This document shows, piece after piece, positions 26,487-34,693 of a stretch of DNA of 64,000 nucleotides. The position numbers and the translations under genes were made by a program. Source of the DNA: Gemmiger sp. An87 (GTDB lineage Bacteria; Bacillota; Clostridia; Oscillospirales; Ruminococcaceae); NCBI RefSeq assembly GCF_002159185.1, contig NZ_NFHD01000013.1, positions 1 to 64,000 on the forward strand, written 5' to 3'. How positions within the stretch are numbered: the stretch's first letter is position 1; each line of letters opens with the position of its first letter. The notes below the pieces were generated by a model that was not told where the DNA came from, did not search any database, and worked only from the letters and a program-made list of their open reading frames with translations.

Positions 26487-26963
26487 TTATACCGAAGAAG
26501 CTTTGCTGCGACGGAACAGCAGACGAAACAAAAACCGTACCAGAGGTCCGCAGAAAAAAATCTGCCAGAAAAACGCCATGGGGAAATTGCAGGCAACGGT
26601 CTGCAGCCAGCAGGGGATAAATTCCCAGCCCGGCCGCTTGAAGATCACTGTGGCCCAGAAGCTCATGATGGGGCACATAAATGCCACCGTGATGCTGGCA
26701 CGGGCCAGAATCACAAAAATGGGCCGGTCCACTACCGGGTCAACCAGGCGGAAGGCGATGCGCGGAGCGAACCGGTCCACAAAGCAGAAGCCCATCACAA
26801 AGCAGATAGGAAAGATGATCAGAGTTTCCGGCAAGGCGGCCAGAATACCCGCGTTGGTCAGCCCGCCCATGCGCAGGCCGGTGTTGTAAAGCTCCATGGC
26901 CAGCACCATGAACAGGGTCATCAGCAGGCCATACACCAGTTCTTCCAGTTTTGTCTTTGGCAT
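26487..26963 (-). CDS. DUF2798 membrane protein
   Basis: Integral membrane protein of 158 residues with four hydrophobic segments in two repeats (about 12-32, 42-62, 82-108, 118-140). KLEELVYGLLMTLFMVLAMELYN and RPIFVILARASITVAFMCPIMSFWATV fit the DUF2798 two-helix repeat, duplicated. Its function is unknown. It has its own promoter and a leader containing a terminator-like hairpin, and sits inverted between rsgA and thiN where rpe is expected. The start at 26963 has AAGGAG about ten bases upstream. Confidence 0.75.
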   Translation of the reverse strand: MPKTKLEELVYGLLMTLFMVLAMELYNTGLRMGGLTNAGILAALPETLIIFPICFVMGFCFVDRFAPRIAFRLVDPVVDRPIFVILARASITVAFMCPIMSFWATVIFKRPGWEFIPCWLQTVACNFPMAFFWQIFFCGPLVRFLFRLLFRRSKASSV

Positions 26964-26984
26964 GATAGAAAAACACTCCTTCTT

Positions 26985-27032
26985 AAAAATAAGAAAACGG
27001 CCCAGTCCATCGGATGAATAGACTACGCCGTA
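26985..27032 (-). terminator. Leader hairpin/attenuator of the DUF2798 gene
   Basis: Reading the minus strand, ACGGC pairs with GCCGT and AGTCTAT with ATGGACT around the loop TCATCCG (27032-26998). The tail TTTTCTTATTTTT follows and then AAGAAGGAG, the ribosome binding site. It lies about 50 bases downstream of the promoter, so it could attenuate the gene. Confidence 0.5.
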
Positions 27033-27082
27033 ACGACTTATTTCTATTGTGCCAGACTCATGGCAGTTTTCTGTTTGGGTTT

Positions 27083-27111
27083 ATTATACCACCGTTTTTG
27101 GTAAAAAGCAA
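27083..27111 (-). promoter_or_regulatory. Promoter of the DUF2798 gene
   Basis: On the minus strand TTGCTT (27111-27106), a 17-base spacer and TATAAT (27088-27083). It is back-to-back with the thiN promoter, only eight bases away. Confidence 0.7.
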
Positions 27112-27119
27112 AGGCCGGT

Positions 27120-27148
27120 TTGCATCCCGGGCGGCAGTGTGGTACAAT
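27120..27148 (+). promoter_or_regulatory. Promoter of thiN
   Basis: TTGCAT (27120-27125), a 17-base spacer and TACAAT (27143-27148). A small GC-rich inverted repeat (CTGCTGCCCC...GGGGGCG) follows before the ribosome binding site AAAGGAG. Confidence 0.65.
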
Positions 27149-27196
27149 CAGGCGTAAGCTCTGCTGCCCCAAAGGGGGCGCGGAAAGGAGAATCGT

Positions 27197-27847
27197 ATGC
27201 AGCAAACACGATGCGTGATCGTGTCGGCCGCGCCGCTGGCAGCCTCCATGAAAAAGCTGCTGCGGCCCGGCGACTACCTGATCGCCTGTGATGGGGGGTA
27301 CCGGAGTACCCGGCAGATATTGGAACGGGAGCCGGATGTGATCCTGGGGGATTTCGACAGTGCCCCTCCGCCGGAGGGGACCGGTGCTGTGGTGCTGCCC
27401 CGTGTCAAGGACGACACCGACACCCATTATGCTGCCAAGCTGGCGGTGGAAAAGGGCTTTTCGCAGATTTTGCTGCTGGGAGCGCTGGGCGGCCACCGGC
27501 TGGAGCATACGCTGGCCAACATCGGCACCGGCCTCTGGCTGGAAAAGCAGGGCGTGCAGGTAATGCTGGCCGATGAGGACAGCCAGCTGTGCTACCTGAT
27601 GCCCGGCAAAAGCCTGGAGCTGCCCTACGAACCGGAGGAATACTTCTCGGTACTGCCGCTGGAGGGCAGGGCCGAGGGAGTGTGCGAGCGGGGGGCGAAG
27701 TACACGCTGGAGGATGCCACCCTCACCACGGTGGATTTTCCGCTGGGGGTAAGCAATGAGACCCTGCCCGGCGGCGCAACCATCACGGTGCGAACAGGCG
27801 CTTTGCTGGTGATCCGCACCAAAAAGGACCACCAACTGGACCGCTGA
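27197..27847 (+). CDS. thiN: Thiamine diphosphokinase
   Basis: Enzyme of 216 residues making thiamine diphosphate from thiamine and ATP. Conserved elements are ACDGGYRS, GDFDS, KDDTDTHYAA and LLGALGGHRLEHTLANI, typical of the ThiN/TPK family. The C-terminal thiamine-binding beta domain (SVLPLEGRAEGVCERGAKYTLED) is complete. It is followed by spoVM, as in Bacillus (thiN-spoVM). Confidence 0.94.
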   Translation: MQQTRCVIVSAAPLAASMKKLLRPGDYLIACDGGYRSTRQILEREPDVILGDFDSAPPPEGTGAVVLPRVKDDTDTHYAAKLAVEKGFSQILLLGALGGHRLEHTLANIGTGLWLEKQGVQVMLADEDSQLCYLMPGKSLELPYEPEEYFSVLPLEGRAEGVCERGAKYTLEDATLTTVDFPLGVSNETLPGGATITVRTGALLVIRTKKDHQLDR

Positions 27848-27914
27848 TGCACAAATCCCGGGGCGGATGGATATACTGGAGCAAAACCATCAGCCACAAG
27901 GGAGGGAAGCGACA

Positions 27915-27995
27915 ATGCAAGTGATCGTGGTCAAAAGCCCCAAATGCCTGGCAGGAGTGCTGCGGGCGCTGTTTAAGATCAAAAAGGAAAACTGA
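27915..27995 (+). CDS. spoVM: Stage V sporulation protein M (26-residue peptide)
   Basis: A 26-residue amphipathic peptide, exactly the length of B. subtilis SpoVM. The aligned features are: short hydrophobic N-terminus, Lys-x-Pro-Lys (KSPK, residues 7-10) with the central proline, then LAGVLRALFKI matching the Bacillus helix, and a basic C-terminus. SpoVM recognises the convex forespore membrane and recruits SpoIVA. GGGAGGG lies upstream at the right distance. It sits directly downstream of thiN, the Bacillus position, and is followed by a terminator and then the spoIVA operon. Confidence 0.9.
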   Translation: MQVIVVKSPKCLAGVLRALFKIKKEN

Positions 27996-28013
27996 ATCCA
28001 ACCCGATGAAAGG

Positions 28014-28049
28014 GCCCGCTGCCTGGAAAAGTCAGGCGGCGGGCTTTTT
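28014..28049 (+). terminator. Terminator after spoVM
   Basis: GCCCGCTGCCTG (28014-28025) pairs with CAGGCGGCGGGC (28033-28044), then TTTTT. Confidence 0.85.
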
Positions 28050-28063
28050 GCCTGCAAAAAGGG

Positions 28064-28093
28064 GTATGGCTTGCCCACCGCGCGCATATACAT
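28064..28093 (+). promoter_or_regulatory. Candidate sigma-E promoter of the SPOCS/spoIVA operon
   Basis: GTATGG (28064-28069) and CATATACAT (28085-28093) at about 15 bases resemble the mother-cell sigma-E pattern (ATA box and CATA-rich -10), which drives spoIVA in Bacillus. The match is loose. Confidence 0.3.
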
Positions 28094-28124
28094 GGGACTA
28101 GAAACGCGCGAAAGGGGCGAAAAA

Positions 28125-29639
28125 ATGGAATTGAAGGTGTTCAGGGACTCGCTGTCCGCTATGGGGAGCCTGTGCGAAACCAAGGCAGAGCTTCCGGTGG
28201 AGGCGGAGATCCTTATTCCGGATTATCTGCCGCAGGTGTTCAAGATCATAAAATGCTTCGTCTACCTGGTGCCGCTGCAAAAACAGATCACGGCCGGCCG
28301 CCTTACTGTGGACGGCTACCTGCGGTGTGTGGTGTATTACCAGGCCGAGGAGGACCAAAGCCTGTGCCAGACCGAACAGAAGCTGCCCTTCACCCGGGCT
28401 ATGGATCTGCCGGAGGGGGATTATTCCGGCTACAGCGTCCAGGTGGGCGGTCAGCTGGAATATCTGAACTGCCGGGCGGTGAACCAGCGCCGGGTGGACC
28501 TGCGGGGGGCCTATGCCCTCAGCGCCCGGGTGGCCTGCCGCACTGACCGGGAGGTGATCACCGCTCTGGCGGACTGCGGCATCGAGCAGAGGATGGAATT
28601 GGTGGAGGGCGTCAAGTGTCTGGCCAGCCTGGATAAGATGATTACCGCGGAGGAGCAGCTGCAGTTTGCCCAGCCGCCTCAGGCCATTCTGGATGTGGCC
28701 GGAGTAGGCCAGGTGGAGGATGTGAAGCTGATTTCCGGCAAGGCGGTGGTCAAAGGTGCCATCCAGGTGAGCCTGTTGTACCGCACCGGTCCCGGTTATC
28801 AGATGGAACAGACCCAGCAACGGGTGGCATTCAATCAAATTCTGGACCTGGAGGGCGTGCCGGAGGACAGCGAATGCTTTGCATCCGCCGAGCTCACCGG
28901 CTGCACCGTGATGGCCGCGGCCCAGGAGAACGGGCATACCATCACCGCCACCGCGGCGCTGCATCTGCGGGTGTGGCGCAAAAACGAGTGCTATCTGGTC
29001 AGCGATGCCTTCTCTACACAGTACGAGACTCAGGTGAGCAGCCAGCGCATCCTTACCGAGCAGCTGTTCCTGACCCTCAGCCAGGAGTGCGAGGCCCAGA
29101 CCGGCGGCGCGCTGCCGGACGAGGAGGCCCAGATCATCCACTGCTTTGTGCTGCCCGGCCTGCCGGAGCTCACTGCCGTGGGGCAGGGGGTACAGCTGAG
29201 CGGTCGGGCCAGTGCCCATGTGTTCTGCATGAACTCGCTGGGCGAGATCGACTGCTATGACAAGAGCTTTGAATACACCCTTAGCCCGCCCTGGCCGGGC
29301 AGCCCGGAGGAGTACCGCTGCGAGTGCTGGCCCACTGTTACCGACATCGACGTGCGCAAGAACGGGGCCGAGATGACCCTGAGCGCCCGCATCCGGCTGG
29401 ATGGTCTGGTGTTCAAGCGCAGCTGGAAGACCGCGCTGGAGCAGGTGGAGTGCGGCGAAGCGCTGGAGCAGCCGGAGCCGGACATCGCCCTGCGCATCTA
29501 CTACGCGACCCCCGGAGAAGACGTGTTCGAAATCGCCAAGCGGTACCATGTGTCGCCGGCGGCCATGCTGAAAAGCAACCAGCTGGAGGACATCCGCATC
29601 ACCCAGGCGGCCCGGCTGCTGGTGCCGGCCAGCATGTGA
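28125..29639 (+). CDS. DUF3794 (SPOCS) and LysM domain protein, probable spore coat/cortex-associated
   Basis: Protein of 504 residues. Two or three SPOCS/DUF3794 beta domains cover residues 25-440: CETKAELPVEAEILIPDYLPQVFKIIKCF at the start, a second unit around 165-270 (VEGVKCLASLDKMITAEEQLQF), and another after 300. A C-terminal LysM domain (residues 455-504, YYATPGEDVFEIAKRYHVSP) binds peptidoglycan-type glycans. No signal peptide is visible, fitting a mother-cell protein. It is followed by spoIVA after 18 bases, so a role in coat or cortex assembly is inferred. The ATG at 28125 has AAAGGGG upstream. Confidence 0.82.
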   Translation: MELKVFRDSLSAMGSLCETKAELPVEAEILIPDYLPQVFKIIKCFVYLVPLQKQITAGRLTVDGYLRCVVYYQAEEDQSLCQTEQKLPFTRAMDLPEGDYSGYSVQVGGQLEYLNCRAVNQRRVDLRGAYALSARVACRTDREVITALADCGIEQRMELVEGVKCLASLDKMITAEEQLQFAQPPQAILDVAGVGQVEDVKLISGKAVVKGAIQVSLLYRTGPGYQMEQTQQRVAFNQILDLEGVPEDSECFASAELTGCTVMAAAQENGHTITATAALHLRVWRKNECYLVSDAFSTQYETQVSSQRILTEQLFLTLSQECEAQTGGALPDEEAQIIHCFVLPGLPELTAVGQGVQLSGRASAHVFCMNSLGEIDCYDKSFEYTLSPPWPGSPEEYRCECWPTVTDIDVRKNGAEMTLSARIRLDGLVFKRSWKTALEQVECGEALEQPEPDIALRIYYATPGEDVFEIAKRYHVSPAAMLKSNQLEDIRITQAARLLVPASM

Positions 29640-29657
29640 AAGGAGGGGAGGAATCCA

Positions 29658-31133
29658 ATGGAAACCCAGGGTGTTTACAAGGACATCGCGGCCCGTACCG
29701 GCGGCGATATTTACATTGGCGTGGTGGGACCGGTGCGCACCGGCAAGAGCACCTTCATCAAAAAATTCATGGAGGAGCTGGTGCTGCCTCAGCTGACCAG
29801 CCCGGCGGTGAAGAACCGGGCGCGGGACGAACTGCCCCAGTCCGCCGCGGGGCGTACCATCATGACTACGGAGCCAAAATTCATCCCGGAGACTGCTGTC
29901 ACCATCGAGCTGGAGGGGGGCGGCAGCTTCAAGACCCGGCTCATCGACTGCGTGGGCTATATGGTGGAGGGAGCCATGGGCCATGAGGAGGATGAAAAGC
30001 CCCGCATGGTGAAAAGCCCCTGGTTCGAGGAGGAGATTCCTTTTGATCAGGCAGCTCAGACCGGCACCCGCAAGGTAATCCGGGAGCATTCCACCATCGG
30101 GCTGGTCATCACCACCGACGGTTCCATCAGCGACATTCCCCGGGAAAAATACCAGGCGGCGGAGGCTCAGGTCATCGCCGAGCTGGACGAGATTAATAAG
30201 CCCTTTGTGATTCTGCTCAACTGTGTGGACCCCCATAAGCCGGATGTGTACCAGCTGGCCCAGCAGATGGAGCAGGAGTATGGCCATACCGTGATTCCGG
30301 TCAGCTGCCTGGACCTGGATCGGGCGGCCATCGGGAAGATTCTGCAGAGCGTACTCTATGAGTTCGAGGTGAAGGAAATCGCCTTCGCTATGCCAAAGTG
30401 GATCACCATGCTGGAGCCGGACCACTGGCTGCAGCAGCAGGTCTACGCGGCGGCCCGGGAATATGCGGATTCGGTGGCCCAGATGAAGGATGTGGCCTGC
30501 CGGGAGGACCCGGTGCAGTGTGAGGCGCTGAAGGCCTCCCGCATCCGCTCGCTGGAGCTGGCCACCGGCCGGGTGGTGCTGGAGCTGGAGCTGCGGCCGG
30601 AGATCTTCTATCAGGTGCTGGGCGAGACCACCGGCCTGGAAATCTGCGACGAAGCCAGCCTGATGCCCTGCATCATCAGCCTCGCCCGGGCCAAGCGGGA
30701 ATATGAGAAGATTCGCAGCGCGCTGGAGCAGGTGGAGGCCACCGGCTACGGCATCGTGATGCCCACCATCAGCGAGCTTCGGCTGGAGGAGCCGGAGATT
30801 GTGCACCAGGGCGGCCGCTACGGGGTGCGGCTGCGGGCCAGTGCCCCGTCCATCCATCTGCTGAAGGCCACCATCAACACGGAGATTTCTCCCATCGTAG
30901 GTTCGGAAAAGCAGTCGGAGGAACTGGTGGTCAGCCTGCTACACGATTTTGAGCAGGACCCGCTGAAGATCTGGCAGTCCAACATTTTCGGCAAGAGCCT
31001 GCACGAGCTGGTGAATGAGGGGCTGCAGAACAAGCTGCTGCACATGCCCCAGGAGGCCCGTGCCCGCCTGCAGGAGACCCTGGAGCGGGTGATCAACGAG
31101 GGTTGTACCGGCCTGATCTGCATTATTTTGTAA
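29658..31133 (+). CDS. spoIVA: Stage IV sporulation protein A (coat base-layer ATPase)
   Basis: Cytoskeletal ATPase of 491 residues that polymerises on the forespore surface as the platform of the spore coat. The P-loop is GPVRTGKST (residues 24-32), nearly identical to Bacillus. The middle domain and the C-terminal hydrophobic end (GLICIIL) that contacts the membrane and SpoVM are present; the length equals the Bacillus protein. It is co-transcribed with the SPOCS/LysM gene, and spoVM lies 1.7 kb upstream. An intrinsic terminator follows. Confidence 0.96.
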   Translation: METQGVYKDIAARTGGDIYIGVVGPVRTGKSTFIKKFMEELVLPQLTSPAVKNRARDELPQSAAGRTIMTTEPKFIPETAVTIELEGGGSFKTRLIDCVGYMVEGAMGHEEDEKPRMVKSPWFEEEIPFDQAAQTGTRKVIREHSTIGLVITTDGSISDIPREKYQAAEAQVIAELDEINKPFVILLNCVDPHKPDVYQLAQQMEQEYGHTVIPVSCLDLDRAAIGKILQSVLYEFEVKEIAFAMPKWITMLEPDHWLQQQVYAAAREYADSVAQMKDVACREDPVQCEALKASRIRSLELATGRVVLELELRPEIFYQVLGETTGLEICDEASLMPCIISLARAKREYEKIRSALEQVEATGYGIVMPTISELRLEEPEIVHQGGRYGVRLRASAPSIHLLKATINTEISPIVGSEKQSEELVVSLLHDFEQDPLKIWQSNIFGKSLHELVNEGLQNKLLHMPQEARARLQETLERVINEGCTGLICIIL

Positions 31134-31150
31134 CAAAAATCCAAAAGCAA

Positions 31151-31186
31151 AAAGCCGCCGTATCGGCAAAATACGGCGGCTTTTTT
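31151..31186 (+). terminator. Terminator after spoIVA
   Basis: AAGCCGCCGTAT pairs with ATACGGCGGCTT, followed by TTTTTT. Confidence 0.88.
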
Positions 31187-31476
31187 GTGTAAAAACGGTG
31201 CAAACTAACCCCAATGAGGCGAAACGGACGCAAAAACATTGATTCTTTGGTGAAAATAGTGTAAAATTACAAGAAAACACAAGGGGCAGCACTGCGCCTT
31301 TTGCACCGCCCGGCCAAAGCGATGCCGTGCCGGATGACCGGCCTTTTGTTTTCTCAAGGTTGCAGCGCTGTTCAAGCAATGGGGCATGGTGTCCTGTGGA
31401 TCGCCGGCAGGGCACTTTTTGTCGTGCCCGGGGTCCGGCTGAAAACAAAAACAAAGTTTGGTGATAGAATTTGTCA
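31187..31476 (+). promoter_or_regulatory. Structured intergenic region upstream of the polysaccharide genes
   Basis: No gene is seen in these 290 bases. A sigma-A-like promoter is present: TTGATT (31239-31244), 17 bases, TAAAAT (31262-31267). It would transcribe GC-rich hairpins: GCCGG-ATGA-CCGGC followed by CTTTTGTTTTC (31329-31352, terminator-like) and GGGCAC/GTGCCC (31410-31429). A second promoter-like element, extended -10 TGATAGAAT (31462-31470), lies seven bases before the ATG of the next gene. The region may be a leader, an attenuator or a small RNA; I recognise no known RNA family. Confidence 0.4.
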
Positions 31477-33354
31477 ATGAAGATCGGTGCGATCCTGAGC
31501 AGATTCCGCAAGCAGATTCTGATGCTGTTCGATATCTGCGCCCTCACGGTCTGCTATCTGGCCCCCTGGGTATTGATCAGCGGCCGCGCGCCCTATGCGC
31601 AGTATTCCAGCTTGCTGGTGGCCAGTTGCTTCTTGTTCGTCTGCTGCTTCGAGATCGTCTACGGCCTGATGGGCATGTACGACAGTCTGTGGCGCTATGC
31701 CGAGGTGGTGGAGTTCTTCCGGCTGTGTACCGGCTCGGCCATTGCGATTTTCCTGTTTGTGGCCAGCTCGCTGCTCATCTTCCAGGGAACAGGAAGTCAG
31801 GTGCCCACATCGGTCTACTTTCTCAGCGCCATGTTCTCGGCGGGCGTGACCATGTATTCCCGTCTGGTGTACCGGATGTACCGGAATGTGAAGCTGGGCA
31901 AAAAGGGCGGCCAGAAGGCCCGCCGTACCCTGCTCATCGGCGCGGGCGATGCGGCCAGCACCCTTCTGCATGAGCAGTTCAAGAAGCCCAGCCCGGATAT
32001 GAACATCATCTGCTGCGTGGACGATGCGCCGGAAAAGCAGGGCCGTTATATCATGGGCATCCAGATCATGGGCACCACCGAGGATATCCCTGAGATCGTG
32101 GAGCAGTGCGAGATTGAGAGCATTCTGCTGGCCATCCCCACCATGGATGAGGAAAACAAGCGCCGGGTGCTGTCCATCTGCAACAAGACCAAGTGCAACA
32201 TCAAGATCCTGCCGGACATCGTGAAGATGATCACCGACGGTCAGGACCTTGCCTCCCGTATCCGTGATGTAAAGGTGGAGGACCTGCTGGGCCGGGAAGA
32301 GGTGCAGCTGTCCGTTCGAATCGCGGAGTTCCTGCGTGGCAAGCGGGTCATGGTCACCGGTGGCGGCGGTTCCATCGGCTCCGAACTGTGCCGTCAGATC
32401 GCGTCCTGCGAACCCAAGGAGCTTCTTCTGGTGGATATTTACGAGAACAGCGCCTACGCCATCCAGCAGGAGCTGCGCCGCAAATACGGTGACAAGCTGG
32501 ACCTGCAGGTGCAGATCGCCTCGGTGCGTGACTCCAAAAAGATGGACGCGTTGTTCGAGCGCTACCGCCCCGAGATCGTTTTCCATGCTGCTGCTCACAA
32601 GCATGTACCTCTGATGGAGGACAGCCCGGAGGAAGCGGTGAAGAACAATGTGTTCGGCACCTTCAACGTGGCCAGCTCGGCGGATCGGTACGGGGCCGAG
32701 CGGTTCGTGCTGATCTCCACCGACAAGGCGGTGAATCCCACCAACGTGATGGGCGCCACCAAGCGCGTGTGCGAGATGATCGTGCAGGCAATGGCCCAGC
32801 GAAGCAAGACCCGGTTTGCGGCGGTGCGCTTCGGCAACGTGCTGGGCTCCAACGGCTCGGTCATTCCGCTGTTCAAGGAGCAGATTGCCTGCGGTGGTCC
32901 GGTTACGGTGACGCATCCGGACATCGTTCGCTATTTCATGACCATCTCCGAGGCGGTGAGCCTGGTGCTGGAGGCCGGTTCCATGGCCACCGGCGGCGAG
33001 ATTTTCGTGCTGGACATGGGCAAGCCCATGCGCATTCTGGATCTGGCCGAGAACCTGATCAAGCTTTCCGGCTTCATTCCCTACAAGGACATTCAGATCG
33101 TCTTCACCGGCTTGCGTCCCGGCGAAAAGCTGTTTGAGGAGTTGCTGATGGACGAGGAGGGCCTGCGCAAGACCGAGAACCGGAAAATCTACATCGGCGC
33201 GCCCCTCAAGCTGAACAACCAGACCTTCTTCGATCACCTGATGACCCTGAAGCAGATCGCCTACACCAACAACAGCGACAATCTGGTGCAGGCGCTCATC
33301 GACATGGTGCCCACCTTCCACCACAAGACCAACTGTGGGCAGGAACCCGCCTGA
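31477..33354 (+). CDS. Membrane NDP-sugar 4,6-dehydratase (PglF/CapD/FlaA1 family)
   Basis: Polysaccharide-biosynthesis enzyme of 625 residues, likely a UDP-GlcNAc 4,6-dehydratase making precursors of diamino or deoxy sugars for surface glycans. About four N-terminal transmembrane segments (residues 15-130) precede a CoA-binding-like domain (RTLLIGAGDAAS, about 150). The extended SDR domain starts at MVTGGGGSIGSELCRQIA (about 290) and has STDKAVNPTNVMGATKR with Met in place of the SDR tyrosine, as is typical of PglF and FlaA1. The ATG at 31477 lacks a clear ribosome binding site; TTG at 31471 is an alternative. The sugar transferase follows after 30 bases. Confidence 0.88.
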   Translation: MKIGAILSRFRKQILMLFDICALTVCYLAPWVLISGRAPYAQYSSLLVASCFLFVCCFEIVYGLMGMYDSLWRYAEVVEFFRLCTGSAIAIFLFVASSLLIFQGTGSQVPTSVYFLSAMFSAGVTMYSRLVYRMYRNVKLGKKGGQKARRTLLIGAGDAASTLLHEQFKKPSPDMNIICCVDDAPEKQGRYIMGIQIMGTTEDIPEIVEQCEIESILLAIPTMDEENKRRVLSICNKTKCNIKILPDIVKMITDGQDLASRIRDVKVEDLLGREEVQLSVRIAEFLRGKRVMVTGGGGSIGSELCRQIASCEPKELLLVDIYENSAYAIQQELRRKYGDKLDLQVQIASVRDSKKMDALFERYRPEIVFHAAAHKHVPLMEDSPEEAVKNNVFGTFNVASSADRYGAERFVLISTDKAVNPTNVMGATKRVCEMIVQAMAQRSKTRFAAVRFGNVLGSNGSVIPLFKEQIACGGPVTVTHPDIVRYFMTISEAVSLVLEAGSMATGGEIFVLDMGKPMRILDLAENLIKLSGFIPYKDIQIVFTGLRPGEKLFEELLMDEEGLRKTENRKIYIGAPLKLNNQTFFDHLMTLKQIAYTNNSDNLVQALIDMVPTFHHKTNCGQEPA

Positions 33355-33384
33355 TGAGGCGAGACCAGCTAGGAGGAATGTTTC

Positions 33385-33975
33385 ATGTATCGCAATGTGA
33401 TCAAGCGTGTGATTGACTGGGTGCTTTCGCTCTGCGCCATCGTTGTACTGTCGCCATTGCTGGCGATTCTGGCGCTGTGCGTCAAATTTTCGTCCCCGGG
33501 GCCGGTGCTCTTCTGCCAGAAGCGGGTGGGCAAGGGCAAGACCTACTTCCAGATCTACAAGTTCCGCAGCATGCGCACGGATACCCCCAAGGATATGCCC
33601 ACGCATCTGCTGGAGAATCCGGATGCGTTCATTACCCCCATTGGCCGTTTTCTGCGTAAGACCAGTCTGGACGAGCTGCCTCAGCTGTTCAACATCTTCA
33701 AGGGGGAAATGAGCATCGTGGGTCCGCGCCCTGCGCTCTGGAATCAGGATGATCTGATTGCCGAGCGGGATAAATACGGCGCCAATGACTGCGTGCCCGG
33801 CCTGACCGGCTATGCCCAGATTCATGGCCGTGACGAACTGCCTATCCCCAAGAAGGCTGCGCTGGACGGCTATTATGTTCAGCACCTGAGCTTCGGGCTG
33901 GATGTGAAGATCTTCTTTGGCACTATCCGCAGTGTGCTGCACCACGAGGGCATCGTGGAAGGCAAGCAGCCCTGA
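33385..33975 (+). CDS. Initiating sugar transferase (undecaprenyl-phosphate phosphoglycosyl transferase)
   Basis: Monotopic phosphoglycosyl transferase of 196 residues (PglC/WcaJ-type bacterial sugar transferase). One N-terminal membrane segment (residues 10-33) is followed by the conserved KFRSMR, FLRKTSLDELPQLFNI (D-E catalytic pair) and GPRPALWNQDDL blocks. It transfers a sugar phosphate to undecaprenyl phosphate, and the neighbouring dehydratase probably supplies the sugar. The ribosome binding site is AGGAGG. A strong terminator ends the two-gene operon. Confidence 0.92.
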   Translation: MYRNVIKRVIDWVLSLCAIVVLSPLLAILALCVKFSSPGPVLFCQKRVGKGKTYFQIYKFRSMRTDTPKDMPTHLLENPDAFITPIGRFLRKTSLDELPQLFNIFKGEMSIVGPRPALWNQDDLIAERDKYGANDCVPGLTGYAQIHGRDELPIPKKAALDGYYVQHLSFGLDVKIFFGTIRSVLHHEGIVEGKQP

Positions 33976-33997
33976 ATTGATTGACTGATGAAAAGAA

Positions 33998-34038
33998 AAC
34001 CGCCGCTGTGCATTTCGTTTTGCACGGCGGCGGTTTTT
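33998..34038. terminator. Bidirectional terminator after the sugar transferase
   Basis: AACCGCCGCTGTGCA pairs with TGCACGGCGGCGGTT, followed by TTTT. It lies between converging genes. Confidence 0.88.
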
Positions 34039-34072
34039 GTTTGTGTTCAGTGAAAAAGGGAAGCAAAGAGGG

Positions 34073-34657
34073 TCAGCCTTTGACAGAGCTGTCCGACTCC
34101 TCCTGCCGGGTGGAATCGGTGGTCATCGTTTCCAGAAGCAGCGCGTAAATCTCGCTGCCCTTTTCAATGAAGGCGTTTTTCACCATTTCGGCAGTCAGCG
34201 GGTCCGGCAAAGTGAAGGAAAGACCGAACACCTCGCTGCCCAGCTCGTTGATGGAGCAGTGCACCACATAGCCCTGATCGGTTTTGGTCACCTGGGTCTG
34301 GTGCTGAGCAGCCTTGCGCACCCATTGCTGCGCCCGGATTACCGCGCGGATGGCGGTTTCCCGCACGCTGCGGGGCAGCAGATCAAAACCCAACTCGTCG
34401 GTTACCGAAATACCCTTGGGGGTGATGTGATAGCCACCGTTTTCATCCACGGTTACAAGCCCCTGATCCTCCAGATCGGCCAGGCTTCCGGCCAGCTCAA
34501 AATAATTCACCAGCTGCTCGCCCAGCAGCGCGTTCTCTATATCCTGCCGGCACAGAGGTGCGGCGGTGCGGATCAGGTAGCACAAAAGGATGCTCACCTG
34601 GGATCGGTCGGTCAGGCCGCCCGGCTTTACGCCAAAGGTAAATGCATTTCCGGCCAC
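34073..34657 (-). CDS. DUF4364 family protein
   Basis: Protein of 194 residues. The start AGNAFTFGVKPGGLTDRSQVSILLCYLI and the helix-turn-helix-like middle (ELAGSLADLEDQGLVTVDENGGYHITPKG) match DUF4364, a clostridial family with a winged-helix appearance, so DNA binding is plausible. The GTG at 34657 is chosen because AGGAAG lies eight bases upstream; the GTG at 34666 touches it. It follows the S1-domain gene on the same strand after about 36 bases. Confidence 0.75.
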   Translation of the reverse strand: MAGNAFTFGVKPGGLTDRSQVSILLCYLIRTAAPLCRQDIENALLGEQLVNYFELAGSLADLEDQGLVTVDENGGYHITPKGISVTDELGFDLLPRSVRETAIRAVIRAQQWVRKAAQHQTQVTKTDQGYVVHCSINELGSEVFGLSFTLPDPLTAEMVKNAFIEKGSEIYALLLETMTTDSTRQEESDSSVKG

Positions 34658-34693
34658 AGCAAACACTTCCTTTTCTTAGGTGTACTGTTACTA

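Noticed and set aside
28098-30857. A 919-codon minus-strand frame opposite the SPOCS/LysM gene and spoIVA; similar long antisense frames at 31474-33945, 54284-56215, 56212-58077, 59347-61254 and 61418-63391
   Set aside because: All lie opposite clear genes. Their products are rich in His, Gln, Leu and Val without domains, as expected for antisense shadows in G+C-rich coding DNA.
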